Shown: one piece after another, positions 1 to 9,722 of the stretch | How the letters are laid out: each line of letters begins with the position of its first letter | Numbering within the stretch: the first letter of the stretch is position 1 | Source: Synechococcus sp. CB0101 | GTDB lineage: Bacteria > Cyanobacteriota > Cyanobacteriia > PCC-6307 > Cyanobiaceae | Reading direction: 5' to 3' | DNA length: 64,000 bases | NCBI RefSeq assembly: GCF_000179235.2 | Contig: NZ_CP039373.1 | Span: 711,859 to 775,858, forward strand | The notes under the pieces: model-generated | What the model saw: the letters and a program-made list of their open reading frames with translations, nothing else | The model's database searches: none | What the model was told of the DNA's origin: nothing | Translations under genes and position numbers: made by a program

Positions 1-1
1 C

Positions 2-340
2 GGGGTGACCAGCTGGGAGGAGCTGGCGGCCTTGAGCGATGCCCATCTGCGGGTGCTCTCCAGCCAGGGCGGCGCTCTGGAGCGCCAGCTGCGGAAATTG
101 CGCGGCCAGGCCCAGCTGGTGGTGGAGCTGGCGCTGGAACCCCATGAAGCGGCGCTGTTGCTCTATGCCGGCATCGCCTCCAGCCGAGGCTTGGCGGAGG
201 CCTCACCACAACAGCTGCTCACCCAACTGGGGCGGCTGGAGCGTTCACTCACCGGCATGGCACTGGCCCGAATCGACGCCAGCACAGTGCGCCGCTGGAT
301 TCAGCGGGCCCAACAGCACACCAGTCGCTCGGGGAAGTGA
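2..340 (+). CDS. C-terminal end of an unrecognised protein, cut by the window edge
   Basis: An open frame runs from the window edge to a stop at 340. A GTG lies at position 5, but only four bases precede it, so the true start is probably outside the window. About 111 residues are visible. They are Leu/Ala/Arg-rich and predicted helical, and they end in a stretch (HAGI-like LYAGIASSRGL, then an RLER and RRWIQ segment) that recalls the helix-hairpin-helix-like DUF4332 domain of cyanobacterial proteins. That resemblance is from memory and tentative. No catalytic motif or membrane segment is seen. The next gene starts 72 bases downstream on the same strand. Confidence 0.5.
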   Translation, partial: GVTSWEELAALSDAHLRVLSSQGGALERQLRKLRGQAQLVVELALEPHEAALLLYAGIASSRGLAEASPQQLLTQLGRLERSLTGMALARIDASTVRRWIQRAQQHTSRSGK

Positions 341-412
341 CCCCAAGGGACCTGCACGCCGCAGGCATCTCCTTGAAATGGAGAGAGAACACTGGCGCCA
401 ACGCCTCCTGCC

Positions 413-688
413 ATGACCCCAATCCGCCTCAGCGGCGCAGGGCTGGCCCTCGCCCTCGGCCTGGCCATGCCGGCTCTAGCGAATTCACCGCTGTTGGAAT
501 CGGTGAAGAACAACCCCCAGCGAGCGAAAGCTCTCTGCTCGGAACTCAAGGCCTTGAACGCCAAGGGGCTCTCCTACACCTCGCCCCAGGCCGTGGCACA
601 GATCGCTGCGCGCCAGGGGCTCAGCAACACCGACGCTGAAATCCTGTCCACCTACGTGGTGGGTCTCTATTGCCCCGACGTGCGCTGA
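413..688 (+). CDS. Small exported protein of unknown function
   Basis: This 91-residue protein starts with a clear signal peptide: a basic start, a hydrophobic core GLALALGLAMPALA, and probable cleavage after ALA near residue 23. The mature part is about 68 residues with two Cys (in ALCSEL and LYCPDV), spaced so that they could form one disulfide. No known domain was recognised. It ends one base before the GTG of the CocE-type hydrolase, so the two are probably cotranscribed and translationally coupled. Function is unknown; an exported, periplasmic location is inferred from the leader. Confidence 0.7.
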   Translation: MTPIRLSGAGLALALGLAMPALANSPLLESVKNNPQRAKALCSELKALNAKGLSYTSPQAVAQIAARQGLSNTDAEILSTYVVGLYCPDVR

Positions 689-689
689 C

Positions 690-2306
690 GTGAGCGCCCC
701 CCGGGCGAACGACCAATGGGTCGTGACATCAGATGGGCTGCGGTTGCGCTGCCGGATCTGGACACCTGACGGCTCCGGCCCATGGCCGGTGTTGTTGATG
801 CGGCAGCCCTACGGGCGCGCCATTGCCTCCACAGTCACCTACGCCCATCCCCAGTGGTACGCACAGCACGGCTTCGCCGTGGTGGTGCAAGACGTGAGGG
901 GCCGAGGCGACTCCGAAGGCCAGTTTCAGGGCTTCCGCCAGGAAGCGCCCGATGGACATTGCACCCTGGCCTGGATTCGCGCCCAGACCTGGTGCAACGG
1001 TCGCGTTGGCAGTTACGGCTTCTCCTATCAAGGGCTCACCCAGCTGCTTCTGGCTGAAGACCATCACCTGCCGGATGCCCTGGCGCCCGCCATGGCCGGC
1101 CTGGATGAACGACGCCATTGGGCCAGCGAAGGCGGATGTCACTGGTGGGCCCTGGGGTTGGGGTGGGGGCTGCAGTTGGCGGCCCAGGCCTGCCAACGGC
1201 GCGGCGACAGCGAGGGCTGGCGCGAGATCCGGCGCAGCCTCGAGAGCGGCCAGTTTCTGGGCGAAGGGCTGGCCTTGCTGCAACGACTCGATCCCGACGG
1301 CATGGCCGCGAGCTGGTTCCAGCTCGACCCCGCCCGAAGCGAAGGCTGGCGGGTGCATAAACCACCGGCCGCGCTGTGGCGCAAGCCGATGCTGTTGATC
1401 GGCGGCTGGCACGATCCCCACCTCCTGGGCGTGCTGGACCTCTGGGAGCGGGCATGTGCTGCCGGTAGCCAGCCATGGCTGCGGATCGGCGCCTGGAGCC
1501 ATCTCCACTGGAATGGCGGCCTCGACAGGTTGCAACTCGCCTTCTTCCGCCGGCATCTGATGGATGAGGAATCCAGCGAGGAGCCATCGGAGCAGCCCCT
1601 GCAGCAGAGGCTCAGCATCCACACCGCGCTGCAAGACAGCGGCACGGGTGAGTGGCTGGCGGCCGAGCCGGCGGCATGCAGCACACAGCGCTGGTGGCTC
1701 CGCAGCACGGGATTGGCGGCGGTGGATGGTGAAGAAGGAGAGCTGATGCTGTGCCCATCAGGCCAGCCCATGGGCAGCGGTGAGCTGAGCCTGGTGCACG
1801 ATCCCTGGCGCCCACTGCCAGGCCGCGGCGGCCATCTCGGACTCGATGCCGGGATTGTGCTGCGCACCGACCTCGACCAACGCACCGACGTGGCCTGCTT
1901 CACCAGCGACGCGCTGGAGCAGCCGCTGCAACTGCAGGGGCAGCCGAGGCTCGTGCTGGAGGCAATGGCTGATCAGCCAGGCTTCGATCTGTGTGCGGCT
2001 GTGTCGGTGGTGCAGGCCGATGGCCAGGTGCGCCAATGCAGCACTGGCGTGGCCCGCTGGCTTGGCGACATGTGCCGATCCATGGCTCCTCGCAGCGTGG
2101 AGCTGCAGCCCCTCCTGCTCACACTGAAACCGGGCGACAAGCTGCGTCTCTCGATTGGCCTGGCGGCCTGGCCCCAGATCGCCGTGAATCCGGGGGATGG
2201 TTCGCTACCCCGGGGTCCCGCCGGCCCGCAGCATCGGGTGATCAGCGTGACGCTGCAGCTGCGCGCGGGGAACCTCAGCATCAAGCCGATGGTTGGGGCA
2301 AACTGA
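690..2306 (+). CDS. CocE/NonD family hydrolase (S15 peptidase-like acyl hydrolase)
   Basis: This 538-residue alpha/beta hydrolase belongs to the CocE/NonD family, which includes cocaine esterase and X-Pro dipeptidyl-peptidase-like enzymes that hydrolyse esters or amides. The nucleophile elbow GFSYQG places the catalytic Ser at residue 112. The likely acid is the Asp in GGWHDPH, near residue 242, and the likely base is in GAWSHLHW, near residue 272. The C-terminal third (about 330-538) is the beta-rich jelly-roll domain of the family. The start is a GTG one base after the stop of the upstream small exported gene. There is no signal peptide, so it is probably cytoplasmic. The natural substrate cannot be read from sequence. 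Confidence 0.88.
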   Translation: MSAPRANDQWVVTSDGLRLRCRIWTPDGSGPWPVLLMRQPYGRAIASTVTYAHPQWYAQHGFAVVVQDVRGRGDSEGQFQGFRQEAPDGHCTLAWIRAQTWCNGRVGSYGFSYQGLTQLLLAEDHHLPDALAPAMAGLDERRHWASEGGCHWWALGLGWGLQLAAQACQRRGDSEGWREIRRSLESGQFLGEGLALLQRLDPDGMAASWFQLDPARSEGWRVHKPPAALWRKPMLLIGGWHDPHLLGVLDLWERACAAGSQPWLRIGAWSHLHWNGGLDRLQLAFFRRHLMDEESSEEPSEQPLQQRLSIHTALQDSGTGEWLAAEPAACSTQRWWLRSTGLAAVDGEEGELMLCPSGQPMGSGELSLVHDPWRPLPGRGGHLGLDAGIVLRTDLDQRTDVACFTSDALEQPLQLQGQPRLVLEAMADQPGFDLCAAVSVVQADGQVRQCSTGVARWLGDMCRSMAPRSVELQPLLLTLKPGDKLRLSIGLAAWPQIAVNPGDGSLPRGPAGPQHRVISVTLQLRAGNLSIKPMVGAN

Positions 2307-2327
2307 GGCCCACTCTCAAACGCTGTA

Positions 2328-3080
2328 ATGCTGCGCCTGCTGCGCCCCGCCCTGCCGGCTCTGCTGGCCACCAGCCTGCTCGGAGCTGCTGCGCTACCGC
2401 CCCTGGCACACGCTCAACCCAAGGCGAGCAGCACAGCCTCCAGCGGCAGCGCCCTCTCCGTGGAGCAGGCCCGGGCCGCCGCGATCCGCATCCTCAACGC
2501 CGTGAAGAGCGGCAACGCTCAGGCCCGCTTTGCCCAGTTCTCTCCCGAGATGCAGGCGGTCACCAGCCCGTCGATGATCGCGGCCACGATGCGCACCCAG
2601 CCCAAGGTGCTCAGCTATGAGCTGCTGAGCGTGCGCAGCGGCATGAGCGGCAGCACGGTGGAGGCGGAGCTCACCACTAAAGCCGGCAAGCGCGTGGTGT
2701 TCATGGTGTTGAACAGCACCGGCAAGATCGAGCGTTATTACATCGACCGCGCCGACGACGCCAGCAGCACGGTGGCCCTGCAATTCGTGCAGGCCGTGAG
2801 CACGGGCAACTTCATTACGGCCCAGAGTTTCCTCAGCCCAGGCGTGCAGGAGGAGCTCACCCCAGCGGTGCTGCAAAGCAAATGGCTGGAGCTGCAGCGT
2901 GAAACCGGCACCTTCGTGAAGGTGGGCCGGGCCGTGGAGGCGGAAACCACGCCTGACACCCGCCTCGTGCTCGTGAACGTGCACTTCAACCGGCTCACCG
3001 ACAACATCTACGTGATCCTCAACAGCGAGAACCAGATCACCGGCGTGGACTTCCCTGAGAACCCCGCCTCACCGAGCTGA
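2328..3080 (+). CDS. Exported protein with two DUF3887-like repeats
   Basis: This 250-residue protein has a signal peptide ([26 protein letters not shown], cleavage near residue 29). Two homologous domains of about 100 residues follow, around 45-140 and 145-245. Each starts with a helical AAxxFxxAVxxGN-type segment and ends in a beta-rich part with a GxI motif (STGKIERYYI; SENQITGVDF). This is the pattern of DUF3887 domains, which have an NTF2-like fold and often occur in exported bacterial proteins. No catalytic residues are identifiable. It starts 21 bases after the hydrolase stop and precedes glgB by 54 bases. Confidence 0.7.
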   Translation: MLRLLRPALPALLATSLLGAAALPPLAHAQPKASSTASSGSALSVEQARAAAIRILNAVKSGNAQARFAQFSPEMQAVTSPSMIAATMRTQPKVLSYELLSVRSGMSGSTVEAELTTKAGKRVVFMVLNSTGKIERYYIDRADDASSTVALQFVQAVSTGNFITAQSFLSPGVQEELTPAVLQSKWLELQRETGTFVKVGRAVEAETTPDTRLVLVNVHFNRLTDNIYVILNSENQITGVDFPENPASPS

Positions 3081-3134
3081 TCGGCGAAGGAAAAACGGCC
3101 TTAAGCTCCCAGCCACGCTTTTGCACTCAAGCCT

Positions 3135-5477
3135 GTGCTGGCTCAGCTCGACTGGATGGTGGACGATGCCCAGCGCCTGGCGGAATGCCGGCATGACCAC
3201 CCGTTTGCGGTGCTGGGTCCCCAACCCCTCGACAACGGGCATTGGGCCGTGCGGGTGTGGATGCCTGAGGCCGAACGGGTTGAGTTGATGACGGGTGGCA
3301 CGGCGATGCCGATGACCACACCCCATCACCCCTGGATCTTTGAGGCTGAACTGCCCCACGATCCCGGCAGCGGTTATCAGGTGCATGTGCTGCGCGGCGG
3401 CATCGAGCATGTCAGCCACGACCCGTGGGCCTTCCGCGAGGAATGGATGGGCGAGATGGATCGCCATCTGTTCGCCGAAGGGAACCATCACCACATCTGG
3501 GAACGCATGGGCGCCCATGTGGTGACCCGCAACGGCGTCGCCGGCGTGATGTTCTGCCTGTGGGCACCCAATGCCCGCAGCGTGTCGCTCCTGGGGAACT
3601 TCAACAGCTGGGATGGGCGTCACCACCCCATGCAGGCCCGCCTCGGCGGCTGCTGGGAACTGTTCATCCCCGGCCTGAAGGCCGGTGAGATCTACAAGTA
3701 CGAAATCCGCACCCAGGAGGGGCACTGCTACCAGAAGGCTGACCCCTACGGCTTCCGCCATGAGGTGCGCCCCAACAACGGTTCGATTGTTGAGGCCCTG
3801 GCCGGCTACCAATGGGGTGACCAGGGTTGGATGCAGGAACGCGACAGCAGCAATCCGCTCGATCAGCCCATCTCGGTGTACGAGATGCATCTGGGCAGCT
3901 GGATGCATGCCAGTGCGGATCAGCCCTACATCGAGCCTGATGGCACGGCGCGCCCGCCTGTGCCCGCCGCCGATCTCAAGCCCGGCGCCCGACTGCTCAC
4001 TTATCCGGAACTGGCGGATCGGGTCATCCCCTACGTGAAGGCTCGGGGCTTTACCCACATCGAGCTGATGCCCCTGTCGGAGCATCCGTTTGATGGATCC
4101 TGGGGTTATCAAGTCACCGGCTGGTACGCCCCCACCAGCCGTTTCGGCAGCCCCGATGAATTCCGCGCCTTCGTGGACCGTTGCCACGCCGAAGGCATCG
4201 GCGTGATTCTTGATTGGGTGCCGGGCCACTTCCCCAAGGACGCCCACGGCCTGGCCTTCTTTGATGGCGCCCATCTCTATGAGCACGCCGATCCGCGCAT
4301 CGGCGAGCACAAGGAATGGGGCACGCTGATCTTCAACTACAGCCGCAACGAGGTTCGCAACTTCCTCGTGGCGAACCTGGTGTATTGGTTCGAGCAATTC
4401 CACATCGATGGCATCCGCGTCGATGCGGTGGCCTCGATGCTCTACCGCGACTACCTACGCCCCGACGGCGAGTGGATCCCCAATGAGCACGGCGGCCGCG
4501 AAAACACGGAGGCCGTGCGCTTCCTGCAGCAGGCCAACCACGTGCTGTTCCAGCACTTCCCCGGTGCCCTCTCAATTGCCGAGGAATCCACCACCTGGCC
4601 GATGGTGACCAAGCCCACCGACATGGGCGGCCTGGGTTTCAATCTCAAATGGAACATGGGTTGGATGCACGACATGCTCGATTACTTCGAGCTGGATCCG
4701 TGGTTCCGCCAGTTCCACCAGAACAATGTGACGTTCTCGATCTGGTACGCCTACACCGAGAACTTCATGCTCGCCCTCAGCCACGACGAGGTGGTGCACG
4801 GCAAGAGCAACCTGCTGCACAAAATGCCGGGTGATGACTGGCAGAAGTTCGCCAATGTGCGGGCTCTGCTGGCCTACATGTGGACCCACCCGGGCAAGAA
4901 GACCATCTTTATGGGGATGGAATTCGGCCAGCGCGGCGAATGGAACGTGTGGGGCGATCTGGAGTGGGAGCTGCTCCAGTACGAACCGCACCAGGGCCTG
5001 CAACGCCTGGTCGACGACCTGAACGTGTTCTACAAGTCGGAGCGGGCCCTCTGGGGCGACGATTTCAGCGATTACGGCTTCCAGTGGATCGATTGCAACG
5101 ACAACCGCCACTCCGTGATCAGCTTCATGCGCCGCGAAAGCACCACGGGCCGCTGGGTGGTGGTGGTGGCCAACTTCACCCCCCAAAGCCACTCCCACTA
5201 CCGGATCGGCGTGCCGATGAGCGGCTTCTACACCGAAGTGTTCAACACCGATTCCGAGCGCTACGGCGGTAGCAACCTGGGCAACCTCGGGGGCAAGTTC
5301 ACCGATGAATGGGGCATTCACGGCTATGAGCACTCCCTCGACCTCTGCCTGCCCCCCCTCTCGGTGCTGGTGTTCCATCGGGACGAACAGCGCAGCCAGG
5401 AACGCGACGCTGAAGTTCGTGACGAAGCGGCAGAACCCAGCGGCTGGAAGGCCTCGATCGGGGGTTCGCTCGGGTAG
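3135..5477 (+). CDS. glgB: 1,4-alpha-glucan branching enzyme
   Basis: GlgB cuts alpha-1,4-glucan chains and re-attaches them by alpha-1,6 bonds, making glycogen branches in the cytoplasm. The protein is 780 residues, long for bacteria but usual for cyanobacteria. It has an N-terminal double CBM48 region (about 1-240), a GH13 barrel, and a C-terminal beta domain. Catalytic positions are visible: nucleophile Asp430 in GIRVDAVA, acid/base Glu483 in AEESTTWP, and the third acid Asp551 in LSHDEVVHG. The GTG at 3135 is chosen because it gives the family's [23 protein letters not shown] N-terminus. hemE follows 26 bases downstream. Confidence 0.97.
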   Translation: MLAQLDWMVDDAQRLAECRHDHPFAVLGPQPLDNGHWAVRVWMPEAERVELMTGGTAMPMTTPHHPWIFEAELPHDPGSGYQVHVLRGGIEHVSHDPWAFREEWMGEMDRHLFAEGNHHHIWERMGAHVVTRNGVAGVMFCLWAPNARSVSLLGNFNSWDGRHHPMQARLGGCWELFIPGLKAGEIYKYEIRTQEGHCYQKADPYGFRHEVRPNNGSIVEALAGYQWGDQGWMQERDSSNPLDQPISVYEMHLGSWMHASADQPYIEPDGTARPPVPAADLKPGARLLTYPELADRVIPYVKARGFTHIELMPLSEHPFDGSWGYQVTGWYAPTSRFGSPDEFRAFVDRCHAEGIGVILDWVPGHFPKDAHGLAFFDGAHLYEHADPRIGEHKEWGTLIFNYSRNEVRNFLVANLVYWFEQFHIDGIRVDAVASMLYRDYLRPDGEWIPNEHGGRENTEAVRFLQQANHVLFQHFPGALSIAEESTTWPMVTKPTDMGGLGFNLKWNMGWMHDMLDYFELDPWFRQFHQNNVTFSIWYAYTENFMLALSHDEVVHGKSNLLHKMPGDDWQKFANVRALLAYMWTHPGKKTIFMGMEFGQRGEWNVWGDLEWELLQYEPHQGLQRLVDDLNVFYKSERALWGDDFSDYGFQWIDCNDNRHSVISFMRRESTTGRWVVVVANFTPQSHSHYRIGVPMSGFYTEVFNTDSERYGGSNLGNLGGKFTDEWGIHGYEHSLDLCLPPLSVLVFHRDEQRSQERDAEVRDEAAEPSGWKASIGGSLG

Positions 5478-5503
5478 GTTCGCGCTTCGCGTCCCCATCG
5501 TTC

Positions 5504-6562
5504 ATGACCGAAACCGCCCCCCTGCTGCTGCGCGCCGCCCGAGGTGAGCAGGTGGAGCGGCCCCCGGTCTGGATGATGCGCCAGGCCGGTCGCTACATGA
5601 AGGTCTACCGCGACCTGCGCGACCGTCATCCCGGCTTCCGCGAACGCTCCGAGAATCCGGATCTCTCCTTTGAGATCTCGATGCAGCCCTTCGAGGCGTT
5701 CAAGCCCGATGGCGTGATCCTCTTCTCAGACATCCTCACGCCCCTGCCGGGCATGGGCATCAATTTCGACATCGTCGAGAGCAAGGGCCCGCTGATTCAC
5801 GACCCGATCCGCTCGATGGCCCAGGTGGAGGCCCTGCGCCCCCTGAACCCCGCCGAGAGCATGCCGTTTGTGGGTGAGGTGCTCACCCGTCTGCGCAGCG
5901 CCGTCGGCAACCAGGCCGCGGTGCTCGGTTTTGTGGGAGCCCCCTGGACCCTGGCTGCCTACGTGGTGGAAGGCAAGAGCAGCAAGAACTACGCGGTGAT
6001 CAAGGCCATGGCCTTCCGTGAGCCCGAACTGCTGCACAAGCTGCTCGATCACTTCGCCGAATCAATCGCCGCTTACCTGCGCTACCAGATCGATTCCGGC
6101 GCCCAGGTGGTGCAGATGTTCGATTCCTGGGCCGGCCAGCTCAGCCCCGCTGATTACGACACCTTTGCGGCTCCGTATCAGAAGAAGGTGGTGGATCTGG
6201 TGAAGCAAACCCACCCCGACACCCCCTTCATCCTCTACATCTCCGGCAGCGCTGGTGTGATTGAGCGGATGGCCCGCACCGGCGTCGACATCGTGTCGCT
6301 CGACTGGACCGTGGACATGGCCGAGGGCCTGGCACGCCTGCCGGAGCACGTGGGCGTGCAGGGCAATGTGGACCCCGGCCTGCTGTTCGGCAGCAAAGAA
6401 GCGATCCAGGCCCGCATCGATGACACCGTGCGCAAAGCCCGCGGCCGTAAGCACATCCTCAACCTGGGCCACGGCATCCTGCCCGGCACACCGGAAGAGA
6501 ACGGTCAGTTCTTCTTTGAAGCCGGTAAGAGCGTGATGGAGCGCCTCGGAGCTGCCGCTTGA
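5504..6562 (+). CDS. hemE: Uroporphyrinogen III decarboxylase
   Basis: HemE removes four carboxyl groups from uroporphyrinogen III to give coproporphyrinogen III, on the common path to heme, chlorophyll and phycobilins. The protein is 352 residues, normal length. The signature [12 protein letters not shown] near residues 24-35 carries the substrate-binding Arg residues. The second family signature, [16 protein letters not shown], lies near 145-160. The gene sits 26 bases after glgB. Its stop overlaps the TTG start of the next gene (TTGA at 6559-6562), which suggests translational coupling. Confidence 0.97.
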   Translation: MTETAPLLLRAARGEQVERPPVWMMRQAGRYMKVYRDLRDRHPGFRERSENPDLSFEISMQPFEAFKPDGVILFSDILTPLPGMGINFDIVESKGPLIHDPIRSMAQVEALRPLNPAESMPFVGEVLTRLRSAVGNQAAVLGFVGAPWTLAAYVVEGKSSKNYAVIKAMAFREPELLHKLLDHFAESIAAYLRYQIDSGAQVVQMFDSWAGQLSPADYDTFAAPYQKKVVDLVKQTHPDTPFILYISGSAGVIERMARTGVDIVSLDWTVDMAEGLARLPEHVGVQGNVDPGLLFGSKEAIQARIDDTVRKARGRKHILNLGHGILPGTPEENGQFFFEAGKSVMERLGAAA

Positions 6563-7563
6563 GCCCGCAGGCGTCGCCAGCCCGGATCCTGATCACCGGC
6601 GCCTCCGGCTGCGTTGGTCAGCACATCGCTGAGCAACTGCTGCGGGAAACCGACGCCCAACTGCTGCTCTGGCTGCGGGATCCCGCCAAGCTCACAGCGG
6701 TTCCGGCTGAGCATCCGCGCATCACCTTGCTGGTAGGCGACCTGCGCGATCCCGACCCCCATCGCGCCGCCATCGCCTCAGCCACGCGCATCATTCACAC
6801 AGCCACGGCCTGGGGCGATCCCGAACGGGCCCAGCAGGTGAATGTGGTGGCGGTGAAGCAGATGCTGGCCGCCACCAATCCGGCCGTGCTGGAGCAGGTG
6901 GTGTACTTCTCCACAGCCAGCATCCTCAACCGAGATCTGGAGCTGTTGCCGGAGGCGATGGCCTACGGCACCGAATACATCCAAACCAAGGCCCAGTGCC
7001 TGGGAGAACTTGAGCAGCACCCGCTGGCCGAGCGGATTGTGGCGGTGTTCCCCACCCTGGTGTTCGGAGGTCGGGTGGATCGCGGCGGCCCCTTCCCCAC
7101 CAGCTATCTCACCGAAGGCCTCAAAGAAGGCGCCCGTTGGCTGTGGCTGGCCAAATGGTTGCGGGCCGATGCCTCGTTCCACTTCATTCATGCCGCTGAC
7201 ATCGCGCGGGTGTGCGTGCACTTAGCCACCAACCCCCACCAAGCCAATCCCGAATTGGGTCAAGGTGCGGTGCGGCGTTTGGTGCTCGGCCAACCCGCCG
7301 TCACCGTGAATGACACGGTGAAACGGCTCTGCCGCTGGCGCCGCAGCTGGCTGCCACCGGTGGGGGTGGACTTGCAGGGCTGGCTGATCGAAGGGCTGAT
7401 CAAACTCCTGCGCATAGAGGTGAATGCCTGGGATCGGTTCTCGATCCGCCAGCGCCACTTTGTGCACGACCCGATCAGCCCGCCGGAGCGCTTTGGCCTG
7501 GTGAGCCACGCCCCCACGCTTGAAGCGGTGTTTGAAGACGCCGGGCTTCCCCATCGGGGTTAA
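6559..7563 (+). CDS. NAD(P)-dependent epimerase/dehydratase (extended SDR family)
   Basis: This is a 334-residue Rossmann-fold protein of the extended short-chain dehydrogenase/reductase type. The N-terminal dinucleotide motif [12 protein letters not shown] (about 11-22) matches GxxGxx[10 protein letters not shown] segment (about 114-121) and a Tyr-x3-Lys pair in YIQTK near 139-143 give the catalytic Ser, Tyr and Lys. Its activity could be a sugar epimerase, dehydratase or chlorophyll/carotenoid-related reductase; sequence does not settle it. The start is a TTG overlapping the hemE stop. Location next to hemE may hint at pigment metabolism but is weak evidence. Confidence 0.85.
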   Translation: MSPQASPARILITGASGCVGQHIAEQLLRETDAQLLLWLRDPAKLTAVPAEHPRITLLVGDLRDPDPHRAAIASATRIIHTATAWGDPERAQQVNVVAVKQMLAATNPAVLEQVVYFSTASILNRDLELLPEAMAYGTEYIQTKAQCLGELEQHPLAERIVAVFPTLVFGGRVDRGGPFPTSYLTEGLKEGARWLWLAKWLRADASFHFIHAADIARVCVHLATNPHQANPELGQGAVRRLVLGQPAVTVNDTVKRLCRWRRSWLPPVGVDLQGWLIEGLIKLLRIEVNAWDRFSIRQRHFVHDPISPPERFGLVSHAPTLEAVFEDAGLPHRG

Positions 7564-7678
7564 CCCCAAGGGCTAGCAACCCTGACGGCGGCAGACGTTT
7601 CAAATGTTGCGAACCTCTGCAGCATCCCGCACACAGGGAACAGTGGCCTTCTAATTTGGCCAGGTTGCACGAGCTCCA

Positions 7679-8020
7679 ATGCGCCGTCTTCTCTCTGTCA
7701 TTGCCCTTTGCCTGGCGCTGGTGCTGGGTGCTGCCCCCAGCTTCGCCGCTGACGCCGACCACGGTGCTCAGGTGTTCTCCGCTAACTGCGCTGCTTGCCA
7801 CATGGGCGGCGGCAACGTGGTGAACGCTGAGCGCACCCTCAAGAAAGATGCCCTCGAGGCCTACCTGGCCAACTACAGCGCTGGCCATGAAGAGGCCATC
7901 CAGTACCAGGTGACCAACGGCAAGAACGCCATGCCCGCCTTCGGCGGCAAGCTCAGCGCCGATGACATCGCTGATGTGGCTGCCTATGTGGAGTCGATGA
8001 GCCAGAAGGGCTGGGCCTGA
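7679..8020 (+). CDS. petJ: Cytochrome c6, lumenal electron carrier
   Basis: Cytochrome c6 carries electrons from cytochrome b6f to photosystem I or to the terminal oxidase in the thylakoid lumen. The 113-residue precursor has a Sec signal peptide ending PSFA (about 1-23). The heme-attachment motif CAACH is at Cys37, Cys40 and His41, and the axial Met is Met85 in NAMPAFGG. The mature length of about 90 residues fits c6. The gene is monocistronic: 115 bases separate it from the upstream gene, and a clear intrinsic terminator follows at 8045-8069. Confidence 0.96.
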   Translation: MRRLLSVIALCLALVLGAAPSFAADADHGAQVFSANCAACHMGGGNVVNAERTLKKDALEAYLANYSAGHEEAIQYQVTNGKNAMPAFGGKLSADDIADVAAYVESMSQKGWA

Positions 8021-8044
8021 TTCAGCCCTCGCCTGTTGTGCCGA

Positions 8045-8069
8045 GCCGCCCCGAGTGGGCGGCTTTTTT
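8045..8069 (+). terminator. Intrinsic terminator of petJ
   Basis: A 7-bp GC stem (GCCGCCC at 8045-8051 pairing with GGGCGGC at 8057-8063, loop CGAGT) is followed directly by six T residues. It lies 25 bases after the petJ stop. This is the cleanest rho-independent terminator in the window. Confidence 0.9.
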
Positions 8070-8259
8070 GTGCGCGGCAGCAGTTGCGGCAGCAACGATC
8101 CGGCGCCAAGGTGAAGTCCACCGCCCTGTTCACAATGCCGGGCTCAGTTCAGCGGCTGACAATCCCTCGCGATCCTGCGCAACAGGCTGCCGCTGCAGCA
8201 CGCTTTCTGCGGGAATCCGCCCTGCCGGCCATTGCCCCGCTGATCAACGGCCCGGGGCC

Positions 8260-8472
8260 TCAACCGGCCGAAAGAGCCCTCCGCTCCTCAAGCACCTCGA
8301 GGTAGAGCGCTTCATCAATTTCCCGGATGTCGTATTCACTGGGAAGCACACCATGGATGTGCCGATGCACCACCAGCCAGCAATTGCGCTCTGGATCGCT
8401 GGCGGTGCCATCAAACGCAAACGACTCATCCGCCAGTCGCTTCAGCAACTCAGACCGTGATTCCTGATCCAT
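8260..8472 (-). CDS. Small conserved-looking acidic protein of unknown function
   Basis: This 70-residue protein reads leftward from an ATG at 8472; a GTG at 8481 would add three residues. The composition is that of a folded, acidic, helical protein (DQESRSELLKRLADES at the start, IREIDEALYLEVLEERR near the end), with two Cys/His-rich spots in NCWLVVHRHIH. No signal peptide or known domain was found. It is divergent from the exported gene at 8505, with 32 bases between starts. Frame quality and length suggest a real gene, but I do not recognise the family. Confidence 0.55.
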   Translation of the reverse strand: MDQESRSELLKRLADESFAFDGTASDPERNCWLVVHRHIHGVLPSEYDIREIDEALYLEVLEERRALSAG

Positions 8473-8504
8473 CCGCCACACTGAAGCGCCATTGCAGCGC
8501 CATC

Positions 8505-8891
8505 ATGGCGAGCGCCTTCCGCCAGCTGAGCCAGCTGGCCATCCCCTTGCTGTTGTTCAGCAGCAGCGCGATGGCACAGCCGCAAACCGAAGACCCCGCC
8601 CTCAAGCTGATCCGCGGGGGCGGAACCCCAGGGGTGTTCCAACCAGGTCATCCGGTCCTGTCGGCCAATAGCTGCCCGGCGATCGTGAATGTGGCAGCTG
8701 GCGAGATTCAGCCCATGCGCCTACCGCCTGCGGAGGTCGCCGCCAAGAACAAGCTGGGCTGCCTGTCGCCCAATGATGCGATCTACGGAGCCGACGGCTG
8801 CCCAACCCGCTTGTGTGGACAAACCAAAGGGGCCGTCCCCTTACCCGCAGGGGACGGCCTGAGCCAACGGCCTCAGCTGCCGGAGCCGTAG
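8505..8891 (+). CDS. Cys-containing small exported protein
   Basis: This 128-residue protein begins with a signal peptide (LSQLAIPLLLFSSSAMA, cleavage near residue 25). The ATG at 8505 is chosen because it puts the hydrophobic core at the N-terminus; an upstream ATG at 8457 would bury it. The mature part has five Cys (SCPAIV, LGCLSP, GCPTRLCG and neighbours), suggesting disulfides in the periplasm. The last 19 bases overlap the 3' end of the convergent Gly-rich gene and contain a hairpin that may end that gene's transcript. No known domain was recognised. Confidence 0.6.
   Translation: MASAFRQLSQLAIPLLLFSSSAMAQPQTEDPALKLIRGGGTPGVFQPGHPVLSANSCPAIVNVAAGEIQPMRLPPAEVAAKNKLGCLSPNDAIYGADGCPTRLCGQTKGAVPLPAGDGLSQRPQLPEP
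8829..8859 (-). terminator. Hairpin, probable terminator of the leftward Gly-rich gene
   Basis: A 10-bp perfect inverted repeat (GGCCGTCCCC at 8831-8840 and GGGGACGGCC at 8850-8859, loop of nine bases) sits 13 bases past the stop of the leftward gene. On the minus strand it is followed by CTTTGGTTTG, a weak T-rich tract. It also encodes residues of the rightward exported protein, so the same DNA does both jobs. Confidence 0.6.
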
Positions 8892-9601
8892 GCGACCTGG
8901 CACACCGCATTCAGCAGCTGCGCCTGATCAGCCGTGCCAGGAACCTGGCCGTTGAGCAGGCCCTGCTGACAATTGGCTGCGCCCATCAGGCTGCTGCCAT
9001 CCACGTTGTAGTTGAAGCTGACGCCATAGCTACCCACCCCTTCCACGGAGCCGTAGTTGAGCTCGTAGCTGGTGTTGGGCACCACGATCACCGGTGAGCT
9101 GTTGTCGGAAGCGGCATCCACCAGACCGGTGATGGCTGCTCCGGTGGCCAAGCCAGCGACACCCCAGGCTGCAGCGTTGGCGCCCCACCAGCCCCAGCCG
9201 CCCCAGCCGTTGTTGTACCAACCATGGTTCCAGGGGCGGTTGTTCCAATAACCGCCATTGCGCCAGTTGTCGTTCCAGCCGTTGTAATCACGGCGGTAGA
9301 AGTTGTTGTTGACGTTGACCTTGTCGTTGTTGAAGCTGTCGCGCGTACCAGCTCCATACATCGGGTGGTCGCCTTGATACCCCCGCTGCCAATCATTGTT
9401 CTGGAAGTGGTAGTTGCCACCACCCCAGCTGCGGCCATCACGACCGGCACCACCCCAGTCACGGCCACCGCCGCCGCCATGAAAACCGCCACCACCACGG
9501 CCACCGCCGCCGCCACGGGCCTGGGCAACGAGCGGGGATGCCAGGGTTCCGAGCAACAGGGCCGACAGAACCGCTGCGGAGAGGCGTGAAGATCGACGCA
9601 T
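8873..9601 (-). CDS. Gly/Asn/Trp-rich exported protein, paralogue A of a tandem pair
   Basis: This 242-residue protein starts at the ATG at 9601, which gives a signal peptide (LSAAVLSALLLGTLASPLVAQA, cleavage near 27-28). Residues 29-62 are nearly pure Gly with Arg and Phe. Residues 63-140 are Asn/Trp/Tyr/Gly-rich. Residues 147-160 form a glycine-zipper-like segment VAGLATGAAITGLV that could insert in a membrane. The globular end has two conserved Cys (211 and 234). The neighbouring gene at 9723-10604 shares every block in the same order. Function unknown; cell-surface or envelope location is inferred. An open frame extends upstream to 9781 but lacks a leader there. Confidence 0.75.
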   Translation of the reverse strand: MRRSSRLSAAVLSALLLGTLASPLVAQARGGGGGRGGGGFHGGGGGRDWGGAGRDGRSWGGGNYHFQNNDWQRGYQGDHPMYGAGTRDSFNNDKVNVNNNFYRRDYNGWNDNWRNGGYWNNRPWNHGWYNNGWGGWGWWGANAAAWGVAGLATGAAITGLVDAASDNSSPVIVVPNTSYELNYGSVEGVGSYGVSFNYNVDGSSLMGAANCQQGLLNGQVPGTADQAQLLNAVCQVAYGSGS

Positions 9602-9722
9602 CAGATCGAGCTGGATCAACCAGCACAACAACTCCCCAATCGTGGTCAGCTGGGATCCACAACGGGGAGGTTGCTGCAGCGGACTGTCACACAACAGCCA
9701 ATCGCTCCGAATGGGGACAGGT

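Noticed and set aside
3069..4403. A 444-codon leftward open frame
   Set aside because: It lies wholly inside glgB on the opposite strand. The product has no family character, and the frame follows from GC-rich codon bias.
9224..9589. Val/Ala/Thr-rich repeat frame
   Set aside because: It is the reverse strand of the Gly/Asn-rich coding repeats; no start signal or family.
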